Origin: Balanoglossus misakiensis
Taxonomy: Eukaryota; Hemichordata
DNA length: 64,000 bases
Direction of reading: 5' to 3'
Assembly: GCA_040954595.2 (NCBI GenBank)
Contig: CM082590.2
Coordinates: 4,216,001-4,280,000, forward strand
The translations under genes and the position numbers were made by a program. The notes under the pieces are model-generated. The model had not been told where the DNA came from and searched no databases. It worked only from the letters and a program-made list of their open reading frames with translations. This document shows, in pieces, positions 50,364 to 63,939 of the stretch (positions are counted from its first letter, which is position 1; each line of letters opens with the position of its first letter).

Positions 50364-51884
50364 ACAAGTGACCTATTGGTCAAAAGAGCTCTGCTGACCT
50401 TAACAGTGTAACCTGGGCGATGATATGAATACCCTAGGTTTTAATTCATAACAATTGTATTCTATTGACCAAAACCAAACATAGACATCACAAGTATTTA
50501 TCCAAATTCAGCTTGATTCATTGCACTAAAGAAAGAAAGAATTGAATTCTAAAGAACAACATCAAAAGGAAGTACCAACGTTCTAATTTGTATATTCATG
50601 ACCCCATCAAAATTCCAATTAACAAAATCAGGTAGGGACACCATAACACACATTCCTACCAATTTTCAGCTCCATCGTACATGTAGTTAGGGAGAAGAAG
50701 ATTTTTTTACCAAAAATTTTATTTTTAGATCTAATTTGCATATTCATGACCCGATCAAATCCAAATTTATAAAATCAGGTAGGGGCATCATAACACACAT
50801 TCCTACCATATTTCAGCTCCATCGTACATGTAGTTAGGGAGAAGAAAATTTTTGACCAAAAATTATATTTTTAGATCTAATTTGCATATTTATGACCCCA
50901 TCAAATCCAAATTTACAAAATCAGGTAGGGGCACCATAACACACATTCCTACCAAATTTCAGCTCCATTGTACATGTAGTTATGGAGAAGAAGATTTTTT
51001 ACCAAAATTCTATTTTTAGATCTAATTTGCATATTTATGACCCCATCAAATCCAAATTTACAAAATCAGGTAGGGGCACCATAACACACATTCCTGCCAA
51101 ATTTCAGGTCCATTGCACATGTAGTTGTGGAGAAGAAGATTTTTACCAAAAGTTCTATTTTTAGATCTAATTTGCATATTCATGACCCCATCAAATCCAA
51201 ATTAACAAAATCAGTTAACCAAATTTCAGCTAAATATGCCCAGTTGTTTTAAAGAAGAAGATTGAAATACAAAAAGTTGACGGACGACGGACGACGGACG
51301 ACAGACGACGGACGACAGACGACGGACGACGGACGGACACTTATCAACCTACTGCTACAGCTCGGCTGACACAAGTGACAGCAGAGCTAAAAATCAGGTA
51401 GGGACACCATAACACACATTCCTACCAAATTTCAGCTCCATCGTACATGTAGTTAGGGAGAAGAAGATTTTTTTACCAAAAATTTTATTTTTAGATCTAA
51501 TTTGCATATTCATGACCCGATCAAATCCAAATTAACAAAATCAGGTAGGGACACCATAACACACATTCCTACCAAATTTCAGCTCCATCGTACATGTAGT
51601 TAGGGAGAAGAAGATTTTTTTACCAAAAATTTTATTTTTAGATCTAATTTGCATATTCATGACCCGATCAAATCCAAATTAACAAAATCAGGTAGGGACA
51701 CCATAACACACATTCCAACCAAATTTCAGCTAAATATGCCAAGTAGTTTTATAGAAGAAGATTGAAATACCAAAAGTTGACGGACGACGGATGACGGATG
51801 ACGGACGACGGACGACAGACGACGGACGGACATTTATCAACCTACTGCTACAGCTCGGCTGACACAAGTGACAGCAGAGCTAAT
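50364..51884 (+). mobile_element. inserted module 2 (1.5 kb)
   Basis: It sits at the same insertion point and has the same termini as module 1. It has fewer 146 bp repeats. The first half is nearly identical to module 1, including the duplicated terminus (51360-51388 and 51850-51884), so the two share a common ancestor already at this site. Confidence 0.65.
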
Positions 51885-52499
51885 AAAAGCTGTATCTGCT
51901 GTGCATGCCAAGTTTTGGAAATGTAGATCAAGGGTCATTGCCAAAATTATCAAAATATTTGGGTTATGTCCTGCCAGAGTAGTACTCATGTGAACAAAAT
52001 CATGACTGTTGTGCTTTTTAACAAGAGACATATCAATGTACAATTAAGTTCTGAAAGATCTTGATCAAAGGGAAAATGAAAGTTGCAAAAAATTGTATAA
52101 TTAAGTGTTAAAAAAAGGATCAATGGACATGTGAAAGTTGACAAATTTTTTTAACATTCTGGTCTTATGTTGACTCTATCCATAAAAAGGCTTGGTGTGC
52201 TATCATTCAGTAGCCTACAAATAGGAAATTTTAGTTTTTAATCGGAGTTCAGAAAATACAATTAGGCTTCAATAAGGTTTAACCAATCACAATTTACGCG
52301 AAAGCGTGATTAAAAAAAGATTATGGAAATTTTTCATGGGATTTTTCAAAAATCCATAATAAATCCAAATTCACATGAACACTAACAATATTATTTTAAA
52401 AAATTGGAACGTACAGTAAATTAGAACTTGATTGGCCTTGTAATTTTTGAAAAAAAATGTCAACTTTTAAAGGTTATCAGAAAATCCAATATGGCCACC

Positions 52500-52607
52500 A
52501 TGAAGAAGACAATTAAAAGAACATGCAGCATCACAGGGGCCAAAGCAGTTAGCATGGTTCCAACAGAAAGCAAACTCTGTATCTGTTGTGGATTCTTAGA
52601 ATGGTAG
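52500..52607 (+). other. unit small ORF 5, truncated to 35 codons
   Basis: Carries the shared 1 bp deletion. Confidence 0.25.
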
Positions 52608-52732
52608 GTAAGCCAGAGGTCACGGAAATTTATGCCAACAAATTTTGATATCAAACTGATATCAAACTGATAAGTGTCCAACAAGAACCAAACTTCTAAG
52701 CTCAATTGGTTAACTTTAAATAGGATTTAAGT

Positions 52733-53190
52733 AGATCATGGCCAAAATTATCAAAATATTTGGGTTATGTCCAGGCAGCAATAGTACTCATGTGTACAAA
52801 ATCATGACTGTTGTGCTTTTTAACAAGAGACATATCCAAGTAGATCAAGGGTCATGGCCAAAATTATCAAAATATTTGGGTTATGTCCTGGCAGCAATAA
52901 AACTCATGTGAACAAAATCATGACTGTTGTGCTTTTTAACAAGAGACATATCCAAGTAGATCAATGGTCATTGCCAAAATTATCAAAATATTTGGGTTAT
53001 GTCCCGGCAGCAGTAGTACTCTATGAACAAAATCATGACTGTTGTGCTTTTTAACAAGAGACATATCCAAGTAGATCAATGGTCATTGCCAAAATTATCA
53101 AAATATTTGGGTTATGTCCTGGCAGCAGTAGTACTCTATGAACAAAATCATGACTGTTGAGCTTTTTATCAAGAGCCATATCCACATAAA
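52733..53190 (+). repeat. 116 bp array 2, about 4 copies
   Basis: The first copies are type AATAGTACTC and AATAAAACTC. The last two carry GCAGTAGTACTC, the variant that marks the right edge of each array. Confidence 0.9.
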
Positions 53191-53652
53191 ATTAAGTTAT
53201 GGAATTACTGGGTCAAAGGACATGCGAGAGTTGCCAACAAATTGTTTAATCAAGTTTTGAAAAAAATGGATCAAAGGACATGTGAAAGTTGCCAAAAAAT
53301 GTAACGTATTCTAGTCATATGGCGACTCGTATCCATAAAATTAATTTGTGTGCTTTCAATGAGTAGGCTAGAAATAGGAAATCTTAGTTTTTAATCAGTG
53401 TTCAGAAAAATCCAATTTGGCTCCAATAAGGTGACACCAATCACAATTCACTTGAAAACTTGATTAGAAAAAGATGTTCTGTAATTTTTTAATGAGATTT
53501 TTAAACAATCCAATTAGGCACCCAAAGTCACATGACCACTAATGATATTTTTGTCACACTTTCAACCCTACAGTAAACTAGAATTTGATTTGCCCTGTAG
53601 TTTATGAAAATGTCAACTTTTAAAGGTTATTAGAAAATCCAATATGGCCACC

Positions 53653-53802
53653 ATGAAGAAGACAATTAGAGCTACAAGCAGCATTGGAGTGGCCAAAGCG
53701 GTTAGCATGGTTCCAACAGAAAGCAAAGGCTGTATCTGTTGTGGATGCCTAGAAATGGTAAAGTATGCCAGAGGTGATGCAAAATGTGCCAACAAAATTT
53801 GA
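53653..53802 (+). other. unit small ORF 6, 49 codons, intact
   Basis: MKKTIRATSSIGVAKAV start; Cys cluster GCICCGCLEM; identical in predicted peptide to the member at 55462. Confidence 0.25.
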
Positions 53803-54550
53803 TACCAAACTGATCAGTGTCCAACAAAAAGCAGACTTCTACGCTTTATTAGTTAACTTTAAATAGCTTATATACATAATTATTGTGTTAAAGTTAATAC
53901 ATGTACTTCATTAGGTGTTCCAAGCCTCTAAATTTAAAAGCTGTATCTGCTGTACATGCCAAGTTTTGGAAATGTAGATCAAGGGTCATTGCCAAAATTA
54001 TCAAAATATTTGGGTTATGTCCTGCCAGAGTAGTACTCATGTGAACAAAATCATGACTGTTGTGCTTTTTAACAAGAGACATATCAATGTACAATTAAGT
54101 TCTGAAAGATCTTGATCAAAGGGAAAATGAAAGTTGCAAAAAATTGTATAATTAAGTGTTAAAAAAAGGATCAATGGACATGTGAAAGTTGACAAATTTT
54201 TTTAACATTCTGGTCTTATGTTGACTCTATCCATAAAAAGGCTTGGTGTGCTATCATTCAGTAGCCTACAAATAGGAAATTTTAGTTTTTAATCGGAGTT
54301 CAGAAAATACAATTAGGCTTCAATAAGGTTTAACCAATCACAATTTACGCGAAAGCGTGATTAAAAAAAGATTATGGAAATTTTTCATGGGATTTTTCAA
54401 AAATCCATAATAAATCCAAATTCACATGAACACTAACAATATTATTTTAAAAAATTGGAACGTACAGTAAATTAGAACTTGATTGGCCTTGTAATTTTTG
54501 AAAAAAAATGTCAACTTTTAAAGGTTATCAGAAAATCCAATATGGCCACC

Positions 54551-54658
54551 ATGAAGAAGACAATTAAAAGAACATGCAGCATCACAGGGGCCAAAGCAGT
54601 TAGCATGGTTCCAACAGAAAGCAAACTCTGTATCTGTTATGGATTCTTAGAATGGTAG
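54551..54658 (+). other. unit small ORF 7, truncated to 35 codons
   Basis: Shared 1 bp deletion; the first Cys pair is altered to CICYG. Confidence 0.25.
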
Positions 54659-54772
54659 GTAAGCCAGAGGTCACGGAAATTTGTGCCAACAAATTTTGAT
54701 ATCAAACTGATAAGTGTCCAACAAGAACCAAACTTCTAAGCTCAATTGGTTAACTTTAAATAGGATTTAAGT

Positions 54773-54998
54773 AGATCATGGCCAAAATTATCAAAATATT
54801 TGGGTTATGTCCAGGCAGCAATAAAACTCATGTGAACAAAATCATGACTGTTGTGCTTTTTAACAAGAGACATATCCAAGTAGATCAATGGTCATTGCCA
54901 AAATTATCAAAATATTTGGGTTATGTCCTGGCAGCAGTAGTACTCTATGAACAAAATCATGACTGTTGAGCTTTTTATCAAGAGCCATATCCACATAA
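54773..54998 (+). repeat. 116 bp array 3, about 2 copies
   Basis: The smallest expansion: one AATAAAACTC monomer plus the edge-type monomer. Confidence 0.9.
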
Positions 54999-55461
54999 AA
55001 TTAAGTTATGGAATTACTGGGTCAAAGGACATGCGAGAGTTGCCAACAAATTGTTTAATCAAGTTTTGAAAAAACTGGATCAAAGGACATGTGAAAGTTG
55101 CCAAAAAATGTAACGTATTCTAGTCATATGGCGACTCGTATCCATAAAATTAATTTGTGTGCTTTCAATGAGTAGGCTAGAAATAGGAAATCTTAGTTTT
55201 TAATCAGTGTTCAGAAAAATCCAATTTGGCTCCAATAAGGTGACACCAATCACAATTCACTTGAAAACTTGATTAGAAAAAGATGTTCTGTAATTTTTTA
55301 ATGAGATTTTTAAACAATCCAATTAGGCACCCAAAGTCACATGACCACTAATGATATTTTTGTCAAACTTTCAACCCTACAGTAAACTAGAATTTGATTT
55401 GCCCTGTAGTTTATGAAAATGTCAACTTTTAAAGGTTATTAGAAAATCCAATATGGCCACC

Positions 55462-55611
55462 ATGAAGAAGACAATTAGAGCTACAAGCAGCATTGGAGTG
55501 GCCAAAGCGGTTAGCATGGTTCCAACAGAAAGCAAAGGCTGTATCTGTTGTGGATGCCTAGAAATGGTAAAGTATGCCAGAGGTGATGCAAAATGTGCCA
55601 ACAAAATTTGA
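55462..55611 (+). other. unit small ORF 8, 49 codons, intact
   Basis: Predicted peptide identical to the member at 53653. The surrounding 900 bp units are also nearly identical, so this is recent duplication. Confidence 0.25.
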
Positions 55612-56363
55612 TTCCAAACTGATCAATGTCCAACAAAAAGCAGACTTCTACGCTTTATTAGTTAACTTTAAATAGCTTATATACATAATTATTGTGTTAA
55701 AGTTAATACATGTACTTCATTAGGTGTTCCAAGCCTCTAAATTTAAAAGCTGTATCTGCTGTACATGCCAAGTTATGGGAATGTAGATCAAAAGTTACTG
55801 CCAAAATTATCAAAATATTTGGGTTATGTCCTGGCAGCAGTAGTACTCATGTGAACAAAATCACGACTGTTGTGCTTTTTAACAAGAGGCATATCAACGT
55901 AGAATTAAGTTCTGAAAGATTTGGATCAAAAGACGAATGAAAGTTGCAAAAAAATAGTATAATTAAGTGTTGAAAAAATGGATGAAAGGACATGTGAAAG
56001 TTGATAAAAATTGTTTAACATATTCTGGACTTATGGTGACTCGTATCCATAAAAAGGATTGGTGTGCTATCATTCAGTAGCCTTGAAATAGGAAATTTTA
56101 GTTTTTAATCGGAGTTCAGACAATCCAATTTGACTTCAATAAGGTTTAACCAATCACAATTCACTTGAAAGCTTGATTAAAAAAGATTTTGGAAATTTTT
56201 CATGAGTTTTTGAAAAAATCCATAATGAATCCAAATTCACATGACCACTATTAATATAATTGAAAAAAAAATGGAACGGCCAGTAAATTAGAACTTGATT
56301 GGCCCTGCAGTTTAAAAAAAATGTCCACTTTTAGAGATTATCAGAAAATCCAATATGGCCGCC

Positions 56364-56384
56364 ATGAAGAAGACCCAACTATAA
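56364..56384 (+). other. unit small ORF 9, broken
   Basis: A deletion after ATGAAGAAGAC shifts the frame and gives a stop after six codons. This is the only member lost early. Confidence 0.25.
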
Positions 56385-56681
56385 GCAGCATTGGAGTGAC
56401 CAAAGTGGTTAACATGGTTCCAACAGAAAGCAAAGGCTGTATCTGTTATGGATGCTGAGAAATGGTAAGTAAGCCAGAGGTCAGGCAAATTTGTGCCAAC
56501 AAATTTTGACATCAAACTGATAAGTGTCCAACAAGAACCAAACTTCTAAGCTCAATTGGTTAACTTTAAATAGGATAAGTACATAATGATTGTGTTAAAA
56601 ATTAATACTTCATTAGGTGTTCCAGTCCTCTAAATTTGAAAGCCGTATCTGCTGTGCATGGCAAGTTATGGGAAAGAAGAT

Positions 56682-59600
56682 CATGGCCAAAATTATCAAA
56701 ATATTTGGGTTATGTCCTGGCAGCAATAGTACTCATGTGTACAAAATCATGACTGTTGTGCTTTTTAACAAGAGACATATCCAAGTAGATCAAGGGTCAT
56801 GGCCAAAATTATCAAAATATTTGGGTTATGTCCTGGCAACAATAAAACTCATGTGAACAAAATCATGACTGTTGTGCTTTTTAACACGAGACATATCCAA
56901 GTAGATCAAGGGTCATGGCCGAAATAATCAAAATATTTGGGTTATGTCCTGGCAGCAATAAAATTCATATGAACAAAATCATGACTGTTGTGCTTTTTAA
57001 CAAGAGACATATCCAAGTAGATCAAGGGTCATTGCCAAAATTATCCAAATATTTGGGTTATGTCCTGGCAGCAATAAAACTCATGTGAACAAAATCATGA
57101 CTATTGTGCTTTTTAACAAGAGACATATCCAAGTAGATCAAGGGTCATTGCCAAAATGATCAAAATATATGGGTTATGTCCTGGCAGCAATAAAACTCAT
57201 GTGAACAAAATCATGACTATTGTGCTTTTTAACAAGCGACATATCCAAGTAGATCAAGGGTCATTGCCAAAATGATCAAAATATATGGGTTATGTCCTGG
57301 CAGCAATAAAACTCATGTGAACAAAATCATGACTGTTGTGCTTTTTAACAAGAGACATATCCAAGTAGATCAAGGGTCATTGCCAAAATTATCAAAATAT
57401 TTGGGTTATGTCCTGGCAGCAATAAAACTCATGTGAACAAAATCATGACTGTTGTGCTTTTTAACAAGAGACATATCCAAGTAGATCAAGGGTCATTGCC
57501 AAAATTATCAAAATATTTGGGTTATGTCCAGGCACCAATAGTACTCATGTGAACAAAATCATGACTGTTGTGCTTTTTAACAAGAGACATATCCAAGTAG
57601 ATCAAGGGTCATTGCCAAAATTATCAAAATATTTGGGTTATGTCCAGGCAGCAATAGTACTCATGTGAACAAAATCATGACTGTTGTGCTTTTTAACAAG
57701 AGGCATATCCAAGTAGATCAAGGGTCATTGCCAAAATTATCAAAATATTTGGGTTATGTCCAGGCAGCAATAGTACTCATGTGAACAAAATCATGACTGT
57801 TGTGCTTTTTAACAAGAGACATATCCAAGTAGATCAAGGGTCATTGCCAAAATTATCAAAATATTTGGGTTATGTCCAGGCAGCAATAGTACTCATGTGA
57901 ACAAAATCATGACTGTTGTGCTTTTTAACAAGAGACATATCCAAGTAGATCAAGGGTCATTACCAAGATTATCAAAATATTTGGGTTATGTCCTGGCAGC
58001 AATAAAACTCATGTGAACAAAATCATGACTGTTGTGCCTTTTAACAAGAGACATATCCAAGTAGATCAAGGGTCATTGCCAAAATTATCAAAATATTTGG
58101 GTAATGTCCTGGCAGCAATAAAACTCATGTGAACAAAATCATGACTGTTGTGCTTTTTAACAAGAGACATATCCAAGTAGATCAAGGGTCATTGCCAAGA
58201 TTATCAAAATATTTGGGTTATGTCCTGGCAGCAATAAAACTCATGTGAACAAAATCATGACTGTTGTGCTTTTTAACAAGAGACATATCCAAGTAGATCA
58301 AGGGTCATTGCCAAAGTTATCAAAATATTTGGGTTATGTCCTGGCAGCGACAAAACTCATGTGAACAAAATCATGACTGTTGTGCTTTTTAACAAGAGAC
58401 ATATCCAAGTAGATCAAGGGTCATGGCCAAAATTATCAAAATATTTGGGTTATGTCCTGGCAACAATAAAACTCATGTGAACAAAATCATGACTGTTGTG
58501 CTTTTTAACAAGAGACATATCCAAGTAGATCAAGGGTCATTGCCAAAATTATCAAAATATTTGGGTTATGTCCAGGCAGCAATAGTACTAATGTGAACAA
58601 AATCATGACTGTTGTGCTTTTTAACAAGAGGCATGTCCAAGTAGATCAAGGGTCATTGCCAAAATTATCAAAATATTTGGGTTATGTCCAGGCACCAATA
58701 GTACTCATGTGAACAAAATCATGACTGTTGTGCTTTTTAACAAGAGACATATCCAAGTAGATCAAGGGTCATTGCCAAAATTATCAAAATATTTGGGTTA
58801 TGTCCAGGCACCAATAGTACTCATGTGAACAAAATCATGACTGTTGTGCTTTTTAACAAGAGACATATCCAAGTAGATCAAGGGTCATTGCCAAAATTAT
58901 CAAAATATTTGGGTTATGTCCAGGCAGCAATAGTACTCATGTGAACAAAATCATGACTGTTGTGCTTTTTAACAAGAGGCATATCCAAGTAGATCAAGGG
59001 TCATTGCCAAAATTATCAAAATATTTGGGTTATGTCCAGGCAGCAATAGTACTCATGTGAACAAAATCATGACTGTTGTGCTTTTTAACAAGAGACATAT
59101 CCAAGTAGATCAAGGATCATTGCCAAAATTATCAAAATATTTGGGTTATGTCCAGGCAGCAATAGTACTCATGTGAACAAAATCATGACTGTTGTGCTTT
59201 TTAACAAGAGACATATCCAAGTAGATCAAGGGTCATTACCAAGATTATCAAAATATTTGGGTTATGTCCTGGCAGCAATAAAACTCATGTGAACAAAATC
59301 ATGACTGTTGTGCCTTTTAACAAGAGACATATCCAAGTAGATCAAGGGTCATTGCCAAAATTATCAAAATATTTGGGTAATGTCCTGGCAGCAATAAAAC
59401 TCATGTGAACAAAATCATGACTGTTGTGCTTTTTAACAAGAGACATATCCAAGTAGATCAAGGGTCATTGCCAAGATTATCAAAATATTTGGGTTATGTC
59501 CTGGCAGCAATAAAACTCATGTGAACAAAATCATGACTGTTGTGCTTTTTAACAAGAGACATATCCAAGTAGATCAAGGGTCATTGCCAAAGTTATCAAA

Positions 59601-60502
59601 ATATTTGGGTTATGTCCTGGCAGCGACAAAACTCATGTGAACAAAATCATGACTGTTGTGCTTTTTAACAAGAGACATATCCAAGTAGATCAAGGGTCAT
59701 GGCCAAAATTATCAAAATATTTGGGTTATGTCCTGGCAACAATAAAACTCATGTGAACAAAATCATGACTGTTGTGCTTTTTAACAAGAGACATATCCAA
59801 GTAGATCAAGGGTCATTGCCAAAATTATCAAAATATTTGGGTTATGTCCAGGCAGCAATAGTACTAATGTGAACAAAATCATGACTGTTGTGCTTTTTAA
59901 CAAGAGGCATGTCCAAGTAGATCAAGGGTCATTGGCAAAATTATCAAAATATTTGGGTTATGTCCAGGCACCAATAGTACTCATGTGAACAAAATCATGA
60001 CTGTTGTGCTTTTTAACAAGAGACATATCCAAGTAGATCAAGGGTCATTGCCAAAATTATCAAAATATTTGGGTTATGTCCAGGCAGCAATAGTACTCAT
60101 GTGAACAAAATCATGACTGTTGTGCTTTTTAACAAGAGACATATCCAAGTAGATCAAGGGTCATTACCAAGATTATCAAAATATTTGGGTTATGTCCTGG
60201 CAGCAATAAAACTAATGTGAACAAAATCATGACTGTTGTGCCTTTTAACAAGAGACATATCCAAGTAGATCAAGGGTCATTGCCAAAATTATCAAAATAT
60301 TTGGGTTATGTCCTGGCAGCGATAAAACTCATGTGAACAAAATCATGACTGTTGTGCTTTTTAACAAGAGACATATCCAAGTAGATCAAGGGTCATTGCC
60401 AAAATTATCAAAATATTTGGGTTATGTCCTGGCAGCAGTAGTACTCTTTGAACAAAATCATGACTGTTGAGCTTTTTATCAAGAGCCATATCCACATAAA
60501 AT
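56682..60502 (+). repeat. 116 bp array 4, about 33 copies, with 11-monomer higher-order repeat
   Basis: Rare variants recur exactly 1276 bp apart (11 x 116): CAGCGACAAAAC at 58345 and 59621, CAACAATAAA at 58461 and 59737, GTACTAATGT at 58585 and 59861, and ATTACCAAGATT at about 57959 and 59235. A further ATTACCAAGATT near 60163 is 928 bp on (8 x 116), so the last block is shortened. Confidence 0.95.
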
Positions 60503-60960
60503 TAAGTTATGGAATTAATGGATCAAACGACATGCGAGAGTCGCCAACAAATTGTTTAATCAAATACTGAAAAAAAACTGGATCAAAGAACATATGAAAG
60601 TTGTCAAAAAATGTAACATATTCTAGTCATATGGTGACTCGTATCCACAGAAAGAATATGTGTGCTTTCAATGAGTAGGATAAAAAAAGGAATTTTAGCT
60701 TTTAATCGGAGTTCAGAAAATCCAATTTGGCTCTGATAAGGTTAAACCAATCACAATTCACTTGAAAACTTGATTAGAAAAAGATTTTCGTAATTTTTGA
60801 ATGAGATTTTTAAAAAATCCAATAAGGCACCAAAAGTCACATGACCACTAATGATATTTTATCAAACTTTCAACCGCACAGTAAATTAGAACTTGATTGG
60901 CCCTGTAGTTTATGAAAATGTCAACCTTTAAAGCTTATTAGAAAATCCAATATGGCCGCC

Positions 60961-61098
60961 ATGAAGAAGACAATTACAACTAAAAGTAGCATTGGAGGGA
61001 CCAAGGTTCCAACAGAAAGCAGAGGCTGTGTCTGTTGTGGATGCCCAGAAATGGTAAAGTACGCCAGAGGTGAGGCAAAATGTGCCAACAAAATTTGA
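60961..61098 (+). other. unit small ORF 10, 45 codons, in-frame deletion
   Basis: It lacks exactly 12 bp (four codons, LSMV region) relative to the member at 50081. Its frame and its C-terminal part (ending CANKI) stay intact. Confidence 0.3.
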
Positions 61099-61231
61099 TA
61101 CCAAACTGATCAGTGTCCAACAAAAAGCAGACTTCTACGCTTTATTGGTTAACTTTAAATAGCTCATATACATAATTAGTGTGTTAAAGTTAACACATGC
61201 ACTTCATTAGGTGTTCCAGTCCTCTAAATTT

Positions 61232-61969
61232 ACAAGTGACCTATTGGTCAAATGAGCTCTGCTGACCTTAACAGTGTAACCTGGGCGATGATATGAATAC
61301 CCTAGGTTTTAATTCATAACAATTGTATTCTATTGAACAAAACCAAACATAGACATCACAAGTATTTATCCAAATTCAGCTTGATTCATTGCACTAAAGA
61401 AAGAAAGAATTGAATTCTAAAGAACAACATCAAAAGGAAGCACCAAGGTTCTAATTTGCATATTCATGACCCCATCAAAATTCCAATTAACAAAATCAGG
61501 TAGGGGCACCATACCACACATTCCTACCAATTTTCAGCTCCATCGTACATGTAGTTAGGGAGAAGAAGATTTTTTTACCAAAAATTTTATTTTTAGATCT
61601 AATTTGCATATTCATGACCCGATCAAATCCAAATTAACAAAATTAGGTAGGGACACCATAACACACATTCCTACCAAATTTCAGCTCCATCGTACATGTA
61701 GTTAGGGAGAAGATTTTTTTACCAAAAATTTTATTTTTAGATCTAATTTGCATATTCATGACCCGATCAAATCCAAATTAACAAAATCAGGTAAGGGCAC
61801 CATAACACACATTCCAACCAAATTTCAGCTAAATATGCCAAGTAGTTTTATAGAAGAAGATTGAAATACCAAAAGTTGACGGACGACGGATGACGGACGA
61901 CAGACGACGGACAGACATTTATCAACCTACTGCTACAGCTCGGCTGACACAAGTGACAGCAGAGCTAAT
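61232..61969 (+). mobile_element. inserted module 3 (738 bp)
   Basis: It has the same boundaries as modules 1 and 2, one GACGGAC tract (61878-61915) and a single terminal hairpin. It is probably closest to a minimal form or an internal deletion. Confidence 0.65.
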
Positions 61970-62585
61970 AAAAGCTGTATCTGCTGTGCATGCCAAGTTT
62001 TGGAAATGTAGATCAAGGGTCATTGCCAAAATTATCAAAATATTTGGGTTATGTCCTGCCAGAGTAGTACTCATGTGAACAAAATCATGACTGTTGTGCT
62101 TTTTAACAAGAGACATATCAATGTACAATTAAGTTCTGAAAGATCTTGATCAAAGGGAAAATGAAAGTTGCAAAAAATTGTATAATTAAGTGTTAAAAAA
62201 AAGGATCAATGGACATGTGAAAGTTGACAAATTTTTTTAACATTCTTGTCTTATGTTGACTCTATCCATAAAAAGGCTTGGTGTGCTATCATTCAGTAGC
62301 CTACAAATAGGAAATTTTAGTTTTTAATCGGAGTTCAGAAAATCCAATTAGGCTTCAATAAGGTTTAACCAATCACAATTTACGCGAAAGCTTGATTAAA
62401 AAAAGATTTTGGAAATTTTTCATGGTATTTTTCAAAAATCCATAATAAATCCAAATTCACATGAACACTAACAATATTATTTTAAAAAATTGGAACGTAC
62501 AGTAAATTAGAACTTGATTGGCCTTGTAATTTTTGAAAAAAAATGTCAACTTTTAAAGGTTATCAGAAAATCCAATATGGCCACC

Positions 62586-62693
62586 ATGAAGAAGACAATT
62601 AAAAGAACATGCAGCATCACAGGGGCCAAAGCAGTTAGCATGGTTCCAACAGAAAGCAAACTCTGTATCTATTGTGGATTCATAGAATGGTAG
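62586..62693 (+). other. unit small ORF 11, truncated to 35 codons
   Basis: Shared 1 bp deletion; further changes give CIYCGFIEW. Confidence 0.25.
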
Positions 62694-62904
62694 GTAAGCC
62701 AGAGGTCACGCAAATTTGTGCCAACAAATTTTGATATCAAACTGATAAGTGTCCAACAAGAACCAAACTTCTAAGCTCAATTGGTTAACTTTAAATAGGA
62801 TAAGTACATAATGATTGTGTTAAAGATTAATACTTCATTAGGTGTTCCAGTCCTCTATATTTGAAAGCCATATCTGCTGTGCATGTCAAATTATGGGAAA
62901 GTAG

Positions 62905-63478
62905 ATCATGGCCAAAATTATCAAAATATTTGGGTTATGTCCAGGCAGCAATAGTACTCATGTGTACAAAATCATGACTGTTGTGCTTTTTAACAAGAGA
63001 CATATGCAAGTAGATCAAGGGTCATGGCCAAAATTATCAAAATATTTGGGTTATGTCCTGGCAGCAATAAAACTCATGTGAACAAAATCATGACTGTTGT
63101 GCTTTTTAACAAGAGACATATCCAAGTAGATCAAGGGTCATGGCCAAAATTATCAAAATATTTGGGTTATGTCCTGGCAGCAATAAAACTCATGTGAACA
63201 AAATCATGACTGTTGTGCTTTTTAACAAGAGACATATCCAAGTAGATCAAGGTTCATTGCCAAAATTATCAAAATATTTGGGTTATGTCCTGGCAGCAAT
63301 AAAACTCATGTGAACAAAATCATGACTGTTGTGCTTTTTAACAAGAGACATATCCAAGTAGATCAAGGGTCATTGCCAAAATTATCAAAATATTTGGGTT
63401 ATGTCCTGGCAGCAGTAGTACTCTTTGAACAAAATCATGACTGTTTAGCTTTTTATCAAGAGCCATATCCACATAAAA
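62905..63478 (+). repeat. 116 bp array 5, about 5 copies
   Basis: Starts with AATAGTACTC, continues with AATAAAACTC types and ends with the GCAGTAGTACTC edge monomer. Confidence 0.9.
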
Positions 63479-63939
63479 TTTAGTTATGGAATTACTGGGT
63501 CAAAGGACATGCGAGAGTTGCCAACAAATTGTTTAATCAAGTTTTGAAAAAACTGGATCAAAGGACATGTGAAAGTTGCCAAAAAATGTAACGTATTCTA
63601 GTCATATGGCGACTCGTATCCATAAAATTAATTTGTGTGCTTTCAATGAGTAGGCTAGAAATAGAAAATCTTAGTTTTTAATCAGTGTTTAGAAAAATCC
63701 AATTTGGCTCCAATAAGGTGACACCAATCACAATTCACTTGAAAACTTGATTAGAAAAAGATGTTCTGTAATTTTTTAATGAGATTTTTAAACAATCCAA
63801 TTAGGCACCCAAAGTCACTTGACCACTAATGATATTTTTGTCAAACTTTCAACCCTACAGTAAACTAGAATTTGATTGGCCCTGTAGTTTATGAAAATGT
63901 CAACTTTTAAAGGTTATTAGAAATTCCAATATGGCCACC

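Noticed and set aside
50364-51884. A retrotransposon with target duplication for the inserted module
   Set aside because: No duplicated flank and no poly(A); the unit string is simply split.
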